Origin: Dechloromonas sp. | GTDB taxonomy: Bacteria > Pseudomonadota > Gammaproteobacteria > Burkholderiales > Rhodocyclaceae | Assembly (NCBI GenBank): GCA_017302355.1 | Contig: JAFLDQ010000103.1 | Location: forward strand, 1 to 12,079 | Length of the DNA stretch: 12,079 nt | Direction of reading: 5' to 3' | Shown here: one piece after another, positions 1 through 9,073 of the stretch | How positions within the stretch are numbered: the stretch's first letter is position 1 | Layout: the number at the start of each line of letters is the position of its first letter | The notes under the pieces: model-generated | The model's input: the letters and a program-made list of their open reading frames with translations, nothing else | Databases searched by the model: none | What the model was told of the DNA's origin: nothing | Position numbers and translations under genes: made by a program

Positions 1-1669
<1,669 letters not shown>

Positions 1670-2221
1670 GTGGATAGCAACGAGGCGCGCGCACTGCTCG
1701 CCGATGCCGAACCGGTCCATTCCGCCGCGGCGGTCCAGGCCGCCGTGGACGAGGTGGCGGCGCGGATCCACGCGCAACTCGCCGCGCGGAATCCGCTGGT
1801 GCTGTGCGTGATGACCGGCGGCGTGGTCTTCTGCGGTCAACTGCTGCCCAGGCTCGACTTTCCGCTCGACTTCGACTATCTCCACGCCACGCGTTACGGC
1901 CCGGAGACGCAGGGCGGCAAGATTTCCTGGCGCAGTGCGCCATGGATTCCGGTCAAGGAGCGGACGGTCCTGGTCGTCGACGACATCCTCGACGAGGGGG
2001 TCACGCTGGCCGCCGTCAAGGAGAGCCTCAAGCGACTCGGCGCCGCCGAGGTCCTGCTGGCGGTATTCGCCGACAAGCGCAACGGCAAGAACAAGCCGGT
2101 TTCCGCCGATTTCGTCGGGTTGACCGTGCCGGACCGCTTCGTCTTCGGCTTCGGCATGGACATCCATGGCGCCTGGCGCAATCTGCCAGCCATCTACGCG
2201 GTCCGGGAAAACAAGAGTTGA
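1670..2221 (+). CDS. hpt: Hypoxanthine-guanine phosphoribosyltransferase
   Basis: This type I phosphoribosyltransferase should convert hypoxanthine (and probably guanine) plus PRPP to IMP or GMP in purine salvage. The 183-aa protein shows MTGG (48-51, pyrophosphate loop), the flexible-loop region around RYGPET (75-80), the PRPP-binding motif VLVVDDILDEGVTL (100-113) with Asp108 at the catalytic position, and a C-terminal purine-pocket segment VPDRFVFGFGMD (153-164). The PRPP loop reads DDILDEG rather than the textbook EDIIDTG; I believe this is a known subfamily variant. The start is GTG, immediately after the galU TGA, with GGAG at 1660-1663 at good spacing. The stop overlaps the next gene's TTG start. 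Its position two genes before a methylthioinosine-type phosphorylase suggests it recovers the released hypoxanthine; that link is inferred. Exact base preference cannot be read from sequence. Confidence 0.9.
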   Translation: MDSNEARALLADAEPVHSAAAVQAAVDEVAARIHAQLAARNPLVLCVMTGGVVFCGQLLPRLDFPLDFDYLHATRYGPETQGGKISWRSAPWIPVKERTVLVVDDILDEGVTLAAVKESLKRLGAAEVLLAVFADKRNGKNKPVSADFVGLTVPDRFVFGFGMDIHGAWRNLPAIYAVRENKS

Positions 2222-2925
2222 GCGGCGCCACGGTCAGCGATTTCCTGGCCTACTGGGAAAACGAGGGCGAGGCCTATGTGCGGCGCGGCGATTACGCGTG
2301 GATGGCCGGACTGGTGCCCGGCCGGCGCGTGCTCGAAATCGGCTGCGGGCTCGGTTTCGGCACGGCGGCGCTGGTCGCGCGCGGCTTGGCGGTACTCGCC
2401 ATCGATACCTTGCCGGAATGTCTGGCGGCCAGTGCAACGCGCCTCGGCGGGGCGGCCCGCGCGGTCACCCTGATACCGGCCGATGTGGCGGCGCTGACGG
2501 CCGAACAACGGACGACGATCGCGGCCTTCGCCCCCGACACGGTCGTCTGCTGGCTGATGGGCGCGCCGGCCGCGACGACCGGGGCGGCGGCGGGCGACGC
2601 GGGAAAAGCGGTCGCCGCCTATCGTGAGGCCGTTCATCGCCAGGTGGCCGAGTTGGCAGCCGGGCTGCCGACGGTGCGCGCCCTGCATCTCGTCGACCGC
2701 ACGGCGATTCCATGGCAGGCCAAGGATCTCGGGCGCGACACGCTGCTGCGCTATCATCTGGGAACGACGCTGCGCGACCTGCCGTTCGCCGCCGAGCGGC
2801 GCCATGCGCTGTATCGCAAGCTCGAAGGCGACGCGCTGGATGGCGCCCGCCTTCGCCGCGCCTTTCCGGGGCTGACCGGCGTCGTGCCGGCCCTGGCCTC
2901 GCTGCTCGCCGAAAGGAAGGACTGA
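2218..2925 (+). CDS. Class I SAM-dependent methyltransferase-fold protein, substrate unknown
   Basis: The 235-aa protein has a Rossmann-type methyltransferase core. Motif I is VLEIGCGLGFGT (residues 38-49), with an acidic residue after strand 2 (Asp63 in AIDTLPE) and a strand-4-like segment PDTVVCWLMG (106-115). The N-terminus (DFLAYWENEGEAYVRRGDY) and the C-terminal half resemble nothing I can name, so no substrate is proposed. The start is taken as TTG at 2218, overlapping the hpt stop (TTGA), because codons from there look coding and no in-frame ATG occurs before Met29. A GTG at 2278 is the alternative but would remove about 20 residues ahead of motif I. GGGA at 2205-2208 is only a weak ribosome binding site, so coupling to hpt is likely. 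The stop abuts the next ATG. Its place between two purine-salvage genes hints at SAM or methylthio-purine metabolism but does not prove it. Confidence 0.75.
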   Translation: MSGATVSDFLAYWENEGEAYVRRGDYAWMAGLVPGRRVLEIGCGLGFGTAALVARGLAVLAIDTLPECLAASATRLGGAARAVTLIPADVAALTAEQRTTIAAFAPDTVVCWLMGAPAATTGAAAGDAGKAVAAYREAVHRQVAELAAGLPTVRALHLVDRTAIPWQAKDLGRDTLLRYHLGTTLRDLPFAAERRHALYRKLEGDALDGARLRRAFPGLTGVVPALASLLAERKD

Positions 2926-3699
2926 ATGCTGGCAATCATCGGTGGCAGCGGGCTGACGATGCTGTCCAATCTCGACGTTTCACATCGCGAGGTGGTCCGC
3001 ACACCGTATGGCGAGCCCTCCGGAGCCGTGGTGTTCGGCCAGATCCGCGGCCAGCCGGCGCTGTTCCTGCCGCGCCATGGCCATGGCCACACGATCCCGC
3101 CGCACATGGTCAACTACCGGGCCAACCTGTGGGCGCTGCATCATCACGGGGCGACGGGCATCATTTCCGTGGCCTCGGTCGGCGGTATCCGCGCCGACCT
3201 GCAGCCGGGGGAAATCGTCATTCCCGACCAGATCATCGACTACACGTCGGGGCGCAAGGGAACCTTCTTCGAGGGCAACGGCTCGGCGGTGACCCATGTC
3301 GACTTCACCGAGCCCTATGACCGCGACCTGCGCCAGCGGATCGCCGCGGCCGGCGCGGCGCTGGGCATCGCGATAAAGAGCGGCGGCGTCTATGCGGCGA
3401 CGCAGGGGCCGCGCCTCGAAACCGCCGCCGAAATCAACCGGCTCGAGCGCGACGGCTGCGACCTGGTCGGCATGACCGGAATGCCGGAGGCGGTCCTGGC
3501 GCGTGAACTCGGGCTGCCGTACGCGGCCATCAGCGTCGTCGCCAACCACGCGGCGGGACGCGGCAGCAGCGCCAACGGCATCCGCTTCGAGAGCCTTGAA
3601 GGTGTCCTGCAGGAGGCCATGGGCCGCGTCCGTGCGGTGATCGAGGAACTGGCGGGCCGCCGCAACGACCGGCTGGCGCCCGAAATTCCCGGCTGCTAG
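2926..3699 (+). CDS. S-methyl-5'-thioinosine phosphorylase (MTAP/PNP family)
   Basis: This is a trimeric-type nucleoside phosphorylase of the MTAP family, 257 aa. It should cleave a methylthio-purine nucleoside with phosphate to free purine and 5-methylthioribose-1-phosphate. Visible motifs are GGSGL (6-10, phosphate loop), RHGHGH (50-55), [14 protein letters not shown] (153-166) and [12 protein letters not shown] (183-194). In adenine-specific MTA phosphorylases the base is held by two Asp in a T-D-Y-D stretch. Here the matching stretch is VVANHAAG, giving Asn207 and Ala209. Asn at this point is typical of 6-oxopurine phosphorylases, so methylthioinosine, as described for the Pseudomonas aeruginosa enzyme, is the more likely substrate. 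The ATG directly follows the preceding TGA, and AAGGA at 2913-2917 lies 8 nt upstream. The stop TAG shares the bases CTAG (3696-3699) with the convergent glnD stop. The family is certain; the substrate is inferred. Confidence 0.9.
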   Translation: MLAIIGGSGLTMLSNLDVSHREVVRTPYGEPSGAVVFGQIRGQPALFLPRHGHGHTIPPHMVNYRANLWALHHHGATGIISVASVGGIRADLQPGEIVIPDQIIDYTSGRKGTFFEGNGSAVTHVDFTEPYDRDLRQRIAAAGAALGIAIKSGGVYAATQGPRLETAAEINRLERDGCDLVGMTGMPEAVLARELGLPYAAISVVANHAAGRGSSANGIRFESLEGVLQEAMGRVRAVIEELAGRRNDRLAPEIPGC

Positions 3700-6254
3700 A
3701 CCTTGAGCCGTTCCATCAGCTCGGTCTCGAGCTGGATACGGCGGCGGCTCATGCCAAGGTCGCCACCGCTGATCAGAAAAACGTCCTCCACCCGTTCGCC
3801 GAGGGTGGAGATCTTGGCGGTGTGCAGGCTGGCGCCATGCTCGGCGAGGGTCTTGGCGACCGTGTAGAGGAGTCCGGGGCGGTCGGCGGCGGCCAGCGTC
3901 AGGACATAGTTGGTCCCCCTGTCGTCGGCCTGGATGCTGGCCTCGGCCTTGACCGGAAAATTCCTGACCTGACGCGACAGGCGGCCGGCCGACGGGGGCT
4001 CCGGGGGCGTCTGGCGGTACAGGCGATCGGTCAGTTCGTGCTCGATGTAGGAAATCATCTCGCGGTCGCTGTGTTGCTCGGCGACGTCTAGGAGGACGAA
4101 ACTGTCCAGCGCGTAGCCGTGGGAGGTCGTGTGAATCTTGGCGTCGACGATGCTGTAGCCGGAACGGGCGAAGAAGGCGACGATGCGGACGAACAGGTCG
4201 GGCTGGTCCCGGGTGTAGACAAAGACCTGGAGGCCCTCGCCATCCTGATGGAGGCGGGCGCGGACGACCGGCTTGTCGATGAAGATGCGGTAATGCAGCG
4301 AGCGCGTGTGCCAGGCGATTTCCTCGGCCGAATGGCGCAGGAAATAGACGGTGTCGAGTTCCTTCCACAGGCGCTGGTGCACCGTCTCGGGCAGTGCGAA
4401 GAAACGCAGCAGGCGCATCGCCTCGGCCTGCCGCTGGGCGATGATGCCCTGCGCCGGCGGCTGACGGTCGCGGCCAAGGTGGTCGAGCGTCAGATGATAG
4501 AGGTCGGCGAGCAGCTTGCCTTTCCAGTTGTTCCAGACGGTCGGGCTGGTGCCGCGTATGTCGGCGTGCGTCAGCAGGTAGAGGGCGGTCAGGTGGCGCG
4601 CGTCGCCAACCAGGCGGCCGAAGGCGGCGATCACTTCGGGATCGGAGAGATCCTCTTTCTGGGCGACCTGCGACATGATGAGGTGATGGCGAACCAGCCA
4701 GACCACCAGCTCGGCATCTTCGGCGGCCAGGCCATGATCCTCGGCGAAGGCTTGTGCGTCGACCGTGCCGAGTTCCGAGTGGTCGCCGCGGCGCCCCTTG
4801 GCGATGTCGTGAAAGATCGCCGCCACGTAGAGCAGCCAGTGGCGGTCGAACCCGGCGATCGCCCGCGAGCACACCGGGTATTCGTGCGCAAACTCGGTCA
4901 TCGAAAAGCGCCGGATGTTGCGCAAGACCTGCAGGATGTGCTGGTCGACCGTATAGACATGGAACAGGTCGTGCTGCATCTGCCCGACGATGCGGCCGAA
5001 CGCCGGCAGATAGGCGCCGAGGATGTCGAGCTGGTTCATCCGGCGGAATTCATGGATGATGCCGCGCCTGCCCTGCAGCAGCTTGAGAAAGGCCGCGCGG
5101 TTGGCGGGGTCGGCCCGAAACTCCGCGGTGATCAGCTCGCGCGCCCGCCACAGGGCGCGCAGCGTGCGGGCGGTCATGCCGTGGAGATCGGAGTATTCCT
5201 GCATGACCAGGAAGGCGTCGAAAATCAGCGCCGGGTCGCCATCGAAGGCGCCATCGTCGCGGACGTCGAGCAGCCCGCCGATGGACTGGAAATGCCCGTC
5301 GATCGGCTGCGGCATCTGCTCGCCCTCGGGCGCCAGGGCCGCGCCGATGTTCTGCATCAGGATCGTGTTGGCCAGGGTGATTCCCTTGGCATTGCGGTAA
5401 TAGCCCTGCATCAGCCGTTCCGAGGCGCGCCTGGCCGGGGTCGATTCGAGGCCGTACTGGGCCGCCAGCGCGTTCTGATAATCGAACAGCAGCCGGTCCT
5501 CGCGGCGCCCGGTCATCACATGCAGCCGGATGCGCAGGTGCTGCAGGTACTCCTCGCAACCCCGGGCAAGCCGGCACTCGTCGCCGGTCAGGAAGCCGTG
5601 GCGTTCGAGGTCGGACCAGGTCCTGCCGTAACCGGCGGCATTCGCCGTCCAGAAAATGGCCTGCAGGTCGCGCCATCCGCCCGGCGCCTCCTTGACGTTG
5701 GGTTCCAGGCTGTACGGCGTCTCGTTGAAGCGCAGGTGCCGTTCCTGCTGCTCCAGCCGCTTGCGCTCGAAAAAGACGAGTGGGTCGAGGTTGCCGCGCA
5801 GGCGCTTTTCGAACGCGACGAACAGTTCGCCGTTGCCGGTGAGCAGGCGGGCCTCGAGCAGGGCGGTCTGGACGGTGATGTCGGCGGCTGCGGCATCGAG
5901 GCATTCCTGGATCGTGCGCACGCTGTGCCCGATTTCCAGCCCGATGTCCCAGAAGTTGCCGATCAGCGTCTCCAGACGTTCCTGCACGGCGGCGCCGGGT
6001 TCCTGCGGCAGGAGGATCAGCAGATCGATGTCGGAGGCGGGGTACAGTTCGCCGCGCCCATAGCCGCCGACCGCGGCCAGCGTCAGCGACGCCGGAAAGT
6101 CGAGGCTGGTCCACAACCGGGTGAGGACGCCGTCGACCAGGCGGCTGCGCTTCGCCAGCAGGGCCGTGGCGTCGCCGGTCTGCGCATAGTCCGCGCACAG
6201 GGCTTCCTGCCCGGCCTTCACCTCGTTGCGCAGCGCCGCAACGTCGATGCTCAT
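3696..6254 (-). CDS. glnD: Bifunctional PII uridylyltransferase/uridylyl-removing enzyme GlnD
   Basis: GlnD senses glutamine and adds or removes UMP on PII proteins (GlnB/GlnK), setting glutamine synthetase activity and nitrogen-regulated transcription. The 852-aa protein has a complete domain set. The nucleotidyltransferase domain carries [15 protein letters not shown] (63-77, with metal-binding Asp75 and Asp77). A helical region follows, then the HD phosphohydrolase domain for UMP removal ([16 protein letters not shown], His482-Asp483). Two C-terminal ACT domains for glutamine sensing lie at about 674-745 and 780-850. The start is the ATG whose bases overlap the map stop (ATGA at 6254-6251). 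The frame stays open upstream into map, but the family N-terminus and the overlap support this start. The gene is probably expressed only from the map promoter. No disabling change is visible. The 3' end overlaps the convergent phosphorylase stop. Confidence 0.96.
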   Translation of the reverse strand: MSIDVAALRNEVKAGQEALCADYAQTGDATALLAKRSRLVDGVLTRLWTSLDFPASLTLAAVGGYGRGELYPASDIDLLILLPQEPGAAVQERLETLIGNFWDIGLEIGHSVRTIQECLDAAAADITVQTALLEARLLTGNGELFVAFEKRLRGNLDPLVFFERKRLEQQERHLRFNETPYSLEPNVKEAPGGWRDLQAIFWTANAAGYGRTWSDLERHGFLTGDECRLARGCEEYLQHLRIRLHVMTGRREDRLLFDYQNALAAQYGLESTPARRASERLMQGYYRNAKGITLANTILMQNIGAALAPEGEQMPQPIDGHFQSIGGLLDVRDDGAFDGDPALIFDAFLVMQEYSDLHGMTARTLRALWRARELITAEFRADPANRAAFLKLLQGRRGIIHEFRRMNQLDILGAYLPAFGRIVGQMQHDLFHVYTVDQHILQVLRNIRRFSMTEFAHEYPVCSRAIAGFDRHWLLYVAAIFHDIAKGRRGDHSELGTVDAQAFAEDHGLAAEDAELVVWLVRHHLIMSQVAQKEDLSDPEVIAAFGRLVGDARHLTALYLLTHADIRGTSPTVWNNWKGKLLADLYHLTLDHLGRDRQPPAQGIIAQRQAEAMRLLRFFALPETVHQRLWKELDTVYFLRHSAEEIAWHTRSLHYRIFIDKPVVRARLHQDGEGLQVFVYTRDQPDLFVRIVAFFARSGYSIVDAKIHTTSHGYALDSFVLLDVAEQHSDREMISYIEHELTDRLYRQTPPEPPSAGRLSRQVRNFPVKAEASIQADDRGTNYVLTLAAADRPGLLYTVAKTLAEHGASLHTAKISTLGERVEDVFLISGGDLGMSRRRIQLETELMERLKV

Positions 6255-7054
6255 CCGGCGATCCGGTCGGGTTTCGGCCGGGCGCCGGCCGACAGCGTCA
6301 GAATCTCGTGGCCGGTTTCGGTGACGAGAACCGTATGTTCCCACTGCGCCGAGAGGCTGTGGTCCTTGGTGACGATGGTCCAGCCGTCGGCCATCTCGCG
6401 GATGCCGGCCTTGCCGGCGTTGATCATCGGCTCGATGGTGAAGATCATGCCGGGTTCCATCACGGCGCCGGTGCCGGCCTTGCCGTAGTGGGTGACCTGC
6501 GGATCCTCGTGGAACCTGGCGCCGATTCCATGGCCGCAGAATTCCCGGACCACCGAGTAGCCGTTCTTCTCCGCGTGCTTCTGGATGATCGCGCCGATGT
6601 CGCCGATGCGTCCGCCGGGGCGGACCACGGAGATCCCCAGCCACAGGCATTCAAAGGTGATTTCGCACAGGCGCCTGGCCTGGATGGACGGTTCGCCGAT
6701 CAGGTACATGCGGCTGGTGTCCCCGTGGTAGCCATCCTTGATCGGCGTGACATCGAGATTGACGATGTCGCCGTTCCTGAGCACGCGGTCGCCGGGAACC
6801 CCGTGACAGACCTGGTGATTGACCGAGGCGCAGATCGACTTCGGGTAGGGGTTGTAGCCCTTGGGCGCGTAATCCAGCGGCGCGGGAATGGCTCCCTGCA
6901 CATTGACCGTGTAGTCGTGGCAGAGGCGATCCAGCTCATTGGTCGTCACGCCGGCCCTGACGAATGGTTCGATGTAGTCGAGCACCTCGGAGGCGAGGCG
7001 CCCGGCGACGCGCATCTTTTCGATTTCCTGCGGGGTCTTGATGGAAATGCTCAT
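6251..7054 (-). CDS. map: Methionine aminopeptidase, type I
   Basis: Map removes the initiator methionine from nascent proteins. The 267-aa protein is of normal type I length and begins [14 protein letters not shown], close to the E. coli start. All expected active-site residues are present: metal ligands Asp101 (NLDVT), Asp112 (HGDTS), His175 (CGHGIG), Glu208 (TIEPM) and Glu239 (QWEH), plus His84 (CHGVPG). The frame continues upstream to a TTG at 7102, but the family start is the ATG at 7054-7052. The ribosome binding site there is weak (CCCCGAGA), with no strong Shine-Dalgarno core. The stop overlaps the glnD start by 4 nt, so map-glnD forms a two-gene operon. A candidate sigma70 promoter lies 30-60 bp upstream and faces away from rfbD. 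Confidence 0.97.
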   Translation of the reverse strand: MSISIKTPQEIEKMRVAGRLASEVLDYIEPFVRAGVTTNELDRLCHDYTVNVQGAIPAPLDYAPKGYNPYPKSICASVNHQVCHGVPGDRVLRNGDIVNLDVTPIKDGYHGDTSRMYLIGEPSIQARRLCEITFECLWLGISVVRPGGRIGDIGAIIQKHAEKNGYSVVREFCGHGIGARFHEDPQVTHYGKAGTGAVMEPGMIFTIEPMINAGKAGIREMADGWTIVTKDHSLSAQWEHTVLVTETGHEILTLSAGARPKPDRIAG

Positions 7055-7084
7055 TCTCGGGGCAGAACGTTCGGGAGGGGCGCC

Positions 7085-7098
7085 AAGGATAAAGGATA
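7085..7098 (+). repeat. Tandem 7-bp direct repeat AAGGATA x2
   Basis: AAGGATA occurs twice in immediate succession at 7085-7091 and 7092-7098, within the map/rfbD divergent region. On the minus strand it reads TATCCTT twice, so each copy offers a TATCCT -10-like hexamer for map. It may be chance, or a duplicated -10 or operator half. Confidence 0.5.
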
Positions 7099-7113
7099 GC
7101 AAGTCATTCTCAA
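7086..7113 (-). promoter_or_regulatory. Candidate sigma70 promoter for map-glnD
   Basis: Read on the minus strand, TTGAGA (plus 7113-7108) is followed after 16 bp by TATCCT (plus 7091-7086). That gives 5 of 6 matches at -35 and 4 of 6 at -10. Transcription would start near 7079, leaving a leader of about 25 nt before the map ATG. The call rests on consensus matching only. The -35 overlaps the candidate -35 of the divergent rfbD promoter. Confidence 0.45.
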
Positions 7114-7137
7114 AGCCGGCCGCGCGGGTGGCATAAT
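7107..7137 (+). promoter_or_regulatory. Candidate extended -10 promoter for rfbD
   Basis: CATAAT at 7132-7137 matches 5 of 6 bases of the -10 consensus and is preceded by TG at 7129-7130, giving an extended -10. The -35 is poor (TTCTCA at 7107-7112 with a 19-bp spacer), which an extended -10 can tolerate. Transcription would start around 7144, giving a leader of about 24 nt. It overlaps the map promoter on the other strand. Confidence 0.45.
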
Positions 7138-7167
7138 CCGCCTTTTCGCTTCTCCGGTTGGCAAACG

Positions 7168-8079
7168 ATGAGCATCCTTCTCCTGGGCAAGGACGGTCAG
7201 GTCGGCTGGCAATTGCAGCGCTCGCTGGCGCCGCATGGGCCGGTCATCACCTGCGGCCATGCCGACTGCGACCTGTCCGATCCCGACCGGCTGCGTTTGC
7301 TGGTCCGGCAGATCGCCCCGTCGGTCATCGTCAACGCGGCGGCCTACACGGCGGTCGATCGGGCCGAGACGGAGCCGGAACTGGCCATGCGCGTCAACGG
7401 CGAGGCGCCGGGCATCCTGGCGCAGGAGGCGGCAAGGCTGGGCGCGTTGCTGGTCCATTATTCGACCGACTATGTCTTTGACGGCAGGAAGGCGGCGCCC
7501 TACGTCGAGAGCGACGCGACCGCTCCGTTGAGCGTTTACGGCCGGAGCAAGCTGGCGGGAGAGGAGGCGATCCGGGCTGCGGGGTGCAAGTCGGTCATCT
7601 TCCGGACGAGCTGGGTGTTCGGGGCGCGCGGCGGGAATTTCGTCAAGACCATCCTGCGCCTGGCGCGCGAAAAGCGGACGCTGCAGGTGGTCAGGGATCA
7701 GGTCGGCTCGCCGACGCCGGCGGCGCTGGTTGCGACCGTGACCGGCATCGTCCTCGCCATGCTGCGTCAGGGTCAGGCGATGCACCGCGAAACGCAGCGC
7801 TGCTACCACGTCTGCTGCGGTCGACCGGTCAGCTGGCACGAATTTGCCCAGGCCGTCGTCAAGCTGGCCGGGGCCACGCCGGGTTTCGACCTGACCCTGA
7901 AGCCGGAGGGGATCGTGGCCATTCCGGGCAGCGAGTATCCGGCCGCCGCCGCGCGCCCGGCCAATTCCCGGCTCGACTGCGGGCGTCTGGAGAGGGAGTT
8001 CGGCCTGCGGATGCCGGACTGGCAACCGTATCTGGCGCGCATGCTGCAACTGCTTTCGCTGAAACGGGACGGCTATTGA
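7168..8079 (+). CDS. rfbD: dTDP-4-dehydrorhamnose reductase RfbD/RmlD
   Basis: RfbD performs the last step of dTDP-L-rhamnose synthesis, the NAD(P)H-dependent reduction of dTDP-4-dehydro-L-rhamnose, for O-antigen or other rhamnose-containing glycans. The 303-aa protein is of typical length and an extended short-chain dehydrogenase type. It has the Rossmann nucleotide-binding loop GKDGQVG (7-13), NAAAYTAVDRAE (56-67), STDYVFDG (99-106), the catalytic Tyr124/Lys128 pair in YGRSKLAGE (124-132), RTSWVFG (146-152) and DQVGSPT (177-183). The ATG at 7168 has no clear Shine-Dalgarno upstream. The gene stands alone: rfbB, rfbA and rfbC are not in the window, and it sits between map and rpsB, which are direct divergent neighbours in many proteobacteria. 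Codon use looks like that of its neighbours, so recent foreign origin is not evident. Confidence 0.93.
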   Translation: MSILLLGKDGQVGWQLQRSLAPHGPVITCGHADCDLSDPDRLRLLVRQIAPSVIVNAAAYTAVDRAETEPELAMRVNGEAPGILAQEAARLGALLVHYSTDYVFDGRKAAPYVESDATAPLSVYGRSKLAGEEAIRAAGCKSVIFRTSWVFGARGGNFVKTILRLAREKRTLQVVRDQVGSPTPAALVATVTGIVLAMLRQGQAMHRETQRCYHVCCGRPVSWHEFAQAVVKLAGATPGFDLTLKPEGIVAIPGSEYPAAAARPANSRLDCGRLEREFGLRMPDWQPYLARMLQLLSLKRDGY

Positions 8080-8081
8080 GC

Positions 8082-8111
8082 TTTCTCCGCGCGGCTCGGC
8101 AATGCTACAAT
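8082..8111 (+). promoter_or_regulatory. Candidate extended -10 promoter for rpsB-tsf
   Basis: TACAAT at 8106-8111 (5 of 6 matches) is preceded by TG at 8103-8104, forming an extended -10 (TGCTACAAT). A weak -35-like TTTCTC lies at 8082-8087, 18 bp upstream. Transcription would start near 8118, giving a leader of about 150 nt. The site begins just after the rfbD stop, so rpsB has its own promoter even if rfbD transcripts read through. Confidence 0.6.
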
Positions 8112-8117
8112 TCAAAA

Positions 8118-8267
8118 GTTTTTTCGCGACGAAGGTCGCGAAGAAGCGGTTGCAGGCGACCTGCGTGCAATCAATCCACACATCCGCCGATTAAGGGTGT
8201 CCGCCAGAATGCAAGAACGGCGGGCGTTTCGGGCGGATGGCGGTTCAACCCTTAAAGGAGTTCCCGT
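8118..8267 (+). promoter_or_regulatory. Structured rpsB 5' leader, candidate S2 autoregulatory RNA
   Basis: The predicted leader holds several inverted repeats. A perfect 8-bp stem pairs TTCGCGAC (8123-8130) with GTCGCGAA (8135-8142) over a GAAG loop; with G-U pairs it extends to about 12 bp (8119-8146). GCAGG (8152-8156) pairs with CCTGC (8160-8164). TTAAGGGT (8191-8198) pairs with ACCCTTAA (8248-8255), and just inside it TCCGCC (8200-8205) with GGCGGA (8232-8237). The last long-range helix ends within the Shine-Dalgarno AAAGGAG (8254-8260), so folding could limit rpsB translation. In E. coli, S2 represses rpsB-tsf through its leader; that the same happens here is inferred. No terminator-like hairpin followed by a U-run is present. 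Confidence 0.5.
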
Positions 8268-9017
8268 ATGTCCGTAACCATGCGTCAAATGCTGGAGGCC
8301 GGTGTTCACTTCGGTCACCAGACCCGTTTCTGGTGTCCCAAGATGGCTCCGTACATCTTCGGCGCCCGCAACAAGATTCACATCGTCAACCTCGAACAGA
8401 CCCTGGCCAAGTACAACGAAGCCATGGCCTTCGTCAAGAAGCTGACGGCCAACCGCGGCACCATCCTGTTCGTCGGCACCAAGCGCCAGGCGCGGGAGAT
8501 CGTCGCCGAGGAAGCGCGGCGTGCCGGAGCGCCCTTCGTTGACCAGCGCTGGCTGGGGGGCATGCTGACCAACTTCAAGACGGTCAAGACCTCGATCAAG
8601 CGCCTCAAGGACATGGAGCTGGCGGTCGAGGCCGGCGACCTCGAGCGCATGCCCAAGAAGGAAGCGCTGAACTTCCGCCGCGAACTGGAAAAGCTCCAGA
8701 AGTCGATCGGCGGCATCAAGGACATGCCCGGCCTGCCGGACGCCATCTTCGTCATCGACGTCGGTTACCACAAGATCGCGATCACCGAAGCGAGCAAGCT
8801 CGGGGTGCCGATCATCGGCGTCGTCGATACCAATCATTCTCCGGCCGGCGTCGATTATGTGATTCCTGGCAACGACGACTCTTCGCGCGCAATCCAGTTG
8901 TACGCCCGCGGCGTCGCGGATGCGATCCTCGAAGGGCGCAGCCAGGTCGTCCAGGAAATCGTTGCCGCCGGTGGTGACGACGAGTTCGTCGAAATCCAGG
9001 ACGAAGCGGCGGAGTAA
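8268..9017 (+). CDS. rpsB: 30S ribosomal protein S2
   Basis: S2 is a late-assembling protein of the small ribosomal subunit that binds near S1 on the solvent side. The 249-aa product begins [18 protein letters not shown], the classic S2 N-terminal signature, followed by [16 protein letters not shown]. It includes [16 protein letters not shown] (in the first half) and the later DAIFVIDV and [10 protein letters not shown] motifs. The length is normal for bacteria. The ATG at 8268 has a strong Shine-Dalgarno AAAGGAG at 8254-8260. rpsB heads the translation cluster and is separated from tsf by 56 bp with a GC-rich hairpin. It is probably driven by the extended -10 promoter upstream and controlled through the leader. 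Confidence 0.99.
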   Translation: MSVTMRQMLEAGVHFGHQTRFWCPKMAPYIFGARNKIHIVNLEQTLAKYNEAMAFVKKLTANRGTILFVGTKRQAREIVAEEARRAGAPFVDQRWLGGMLTNFKTVKTSIKRLKDMELAVEAGDLERMPKKEALNFRRELEKLQKSIGGIKDMPGLPDAIFVIDVGYHKIAITEASKLGVPIIGVVDTNHSPAGVDYVIPGNDDSSRAIQLYARGVADAILEGRSQVVQEIVAAGGDDEFVEIQDEAAE

Positions 9018-9026
9018 ATCCGCAGG

Positions 9027-9052
9027 GGCGGGGCAGGCAGCCCCGCCAGTTT
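9027..9052 (+). terminator. GC-rich hairpin between rpsB and tsf, possible attenuator
   Basis: GGCGGGGC (9027-9034) pairs perfectly with GCCCCGCC (9040-9047) over a 5-nt loop. Only three T residues follow (AGTTTG), so full intrinsic termination is unlikely. It could act as a partial terminator lowering tsf relative to rpsB, as a 3' stabilising stem, or as an RNA processing site. These roles are inferred from the structure. Confidence 0.45.
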
Positions 9053-9073
9053 GAAAAGATCAGGAGAACAGGT

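Noticed and set aside
3717..3734. CAGCTCG/CGAGCTG inverted repeat with a 4-nt loop just past the phosphorylase stop
   Set aside because: No U-run follows on either strand and it lies in glnD coding sequence, so it is not supported as a terminator.
2980..4872. 630-codon minus-strand open frame across the phosphorylase and the glnD 3' half
   Set aside because: It is out of frame with the intact GlnD and antisense to the intact phosphorylase; its composition (Arg/Pro/Ala-rich) is typical of shadow frames.
4119..6488. 789-codon open frame on the plus strand, antisense to glnD and the end of map
   Set aside because: Its translation has no recognisable domain, and its openness follows from GC-rich codon bias of the complete GlnD on the other strand, which has all catalytic motifs.
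8114..8124. AAAAGTTTTTT at the start of the rpsB leader as a terminator for rfbD
   Set aside because: The T-run comes before, not after, the strong hairpin, and no good stem precedes it on the plus strand; it fits better as transcribed leader just after the promoter.
7051..8181. 376-codon minus-strand open frame opposite rfbD
   Set aside because: It is antisense to an intact RfbD with catalytic Tyr/Lys; nothing in it looks like a known protein.
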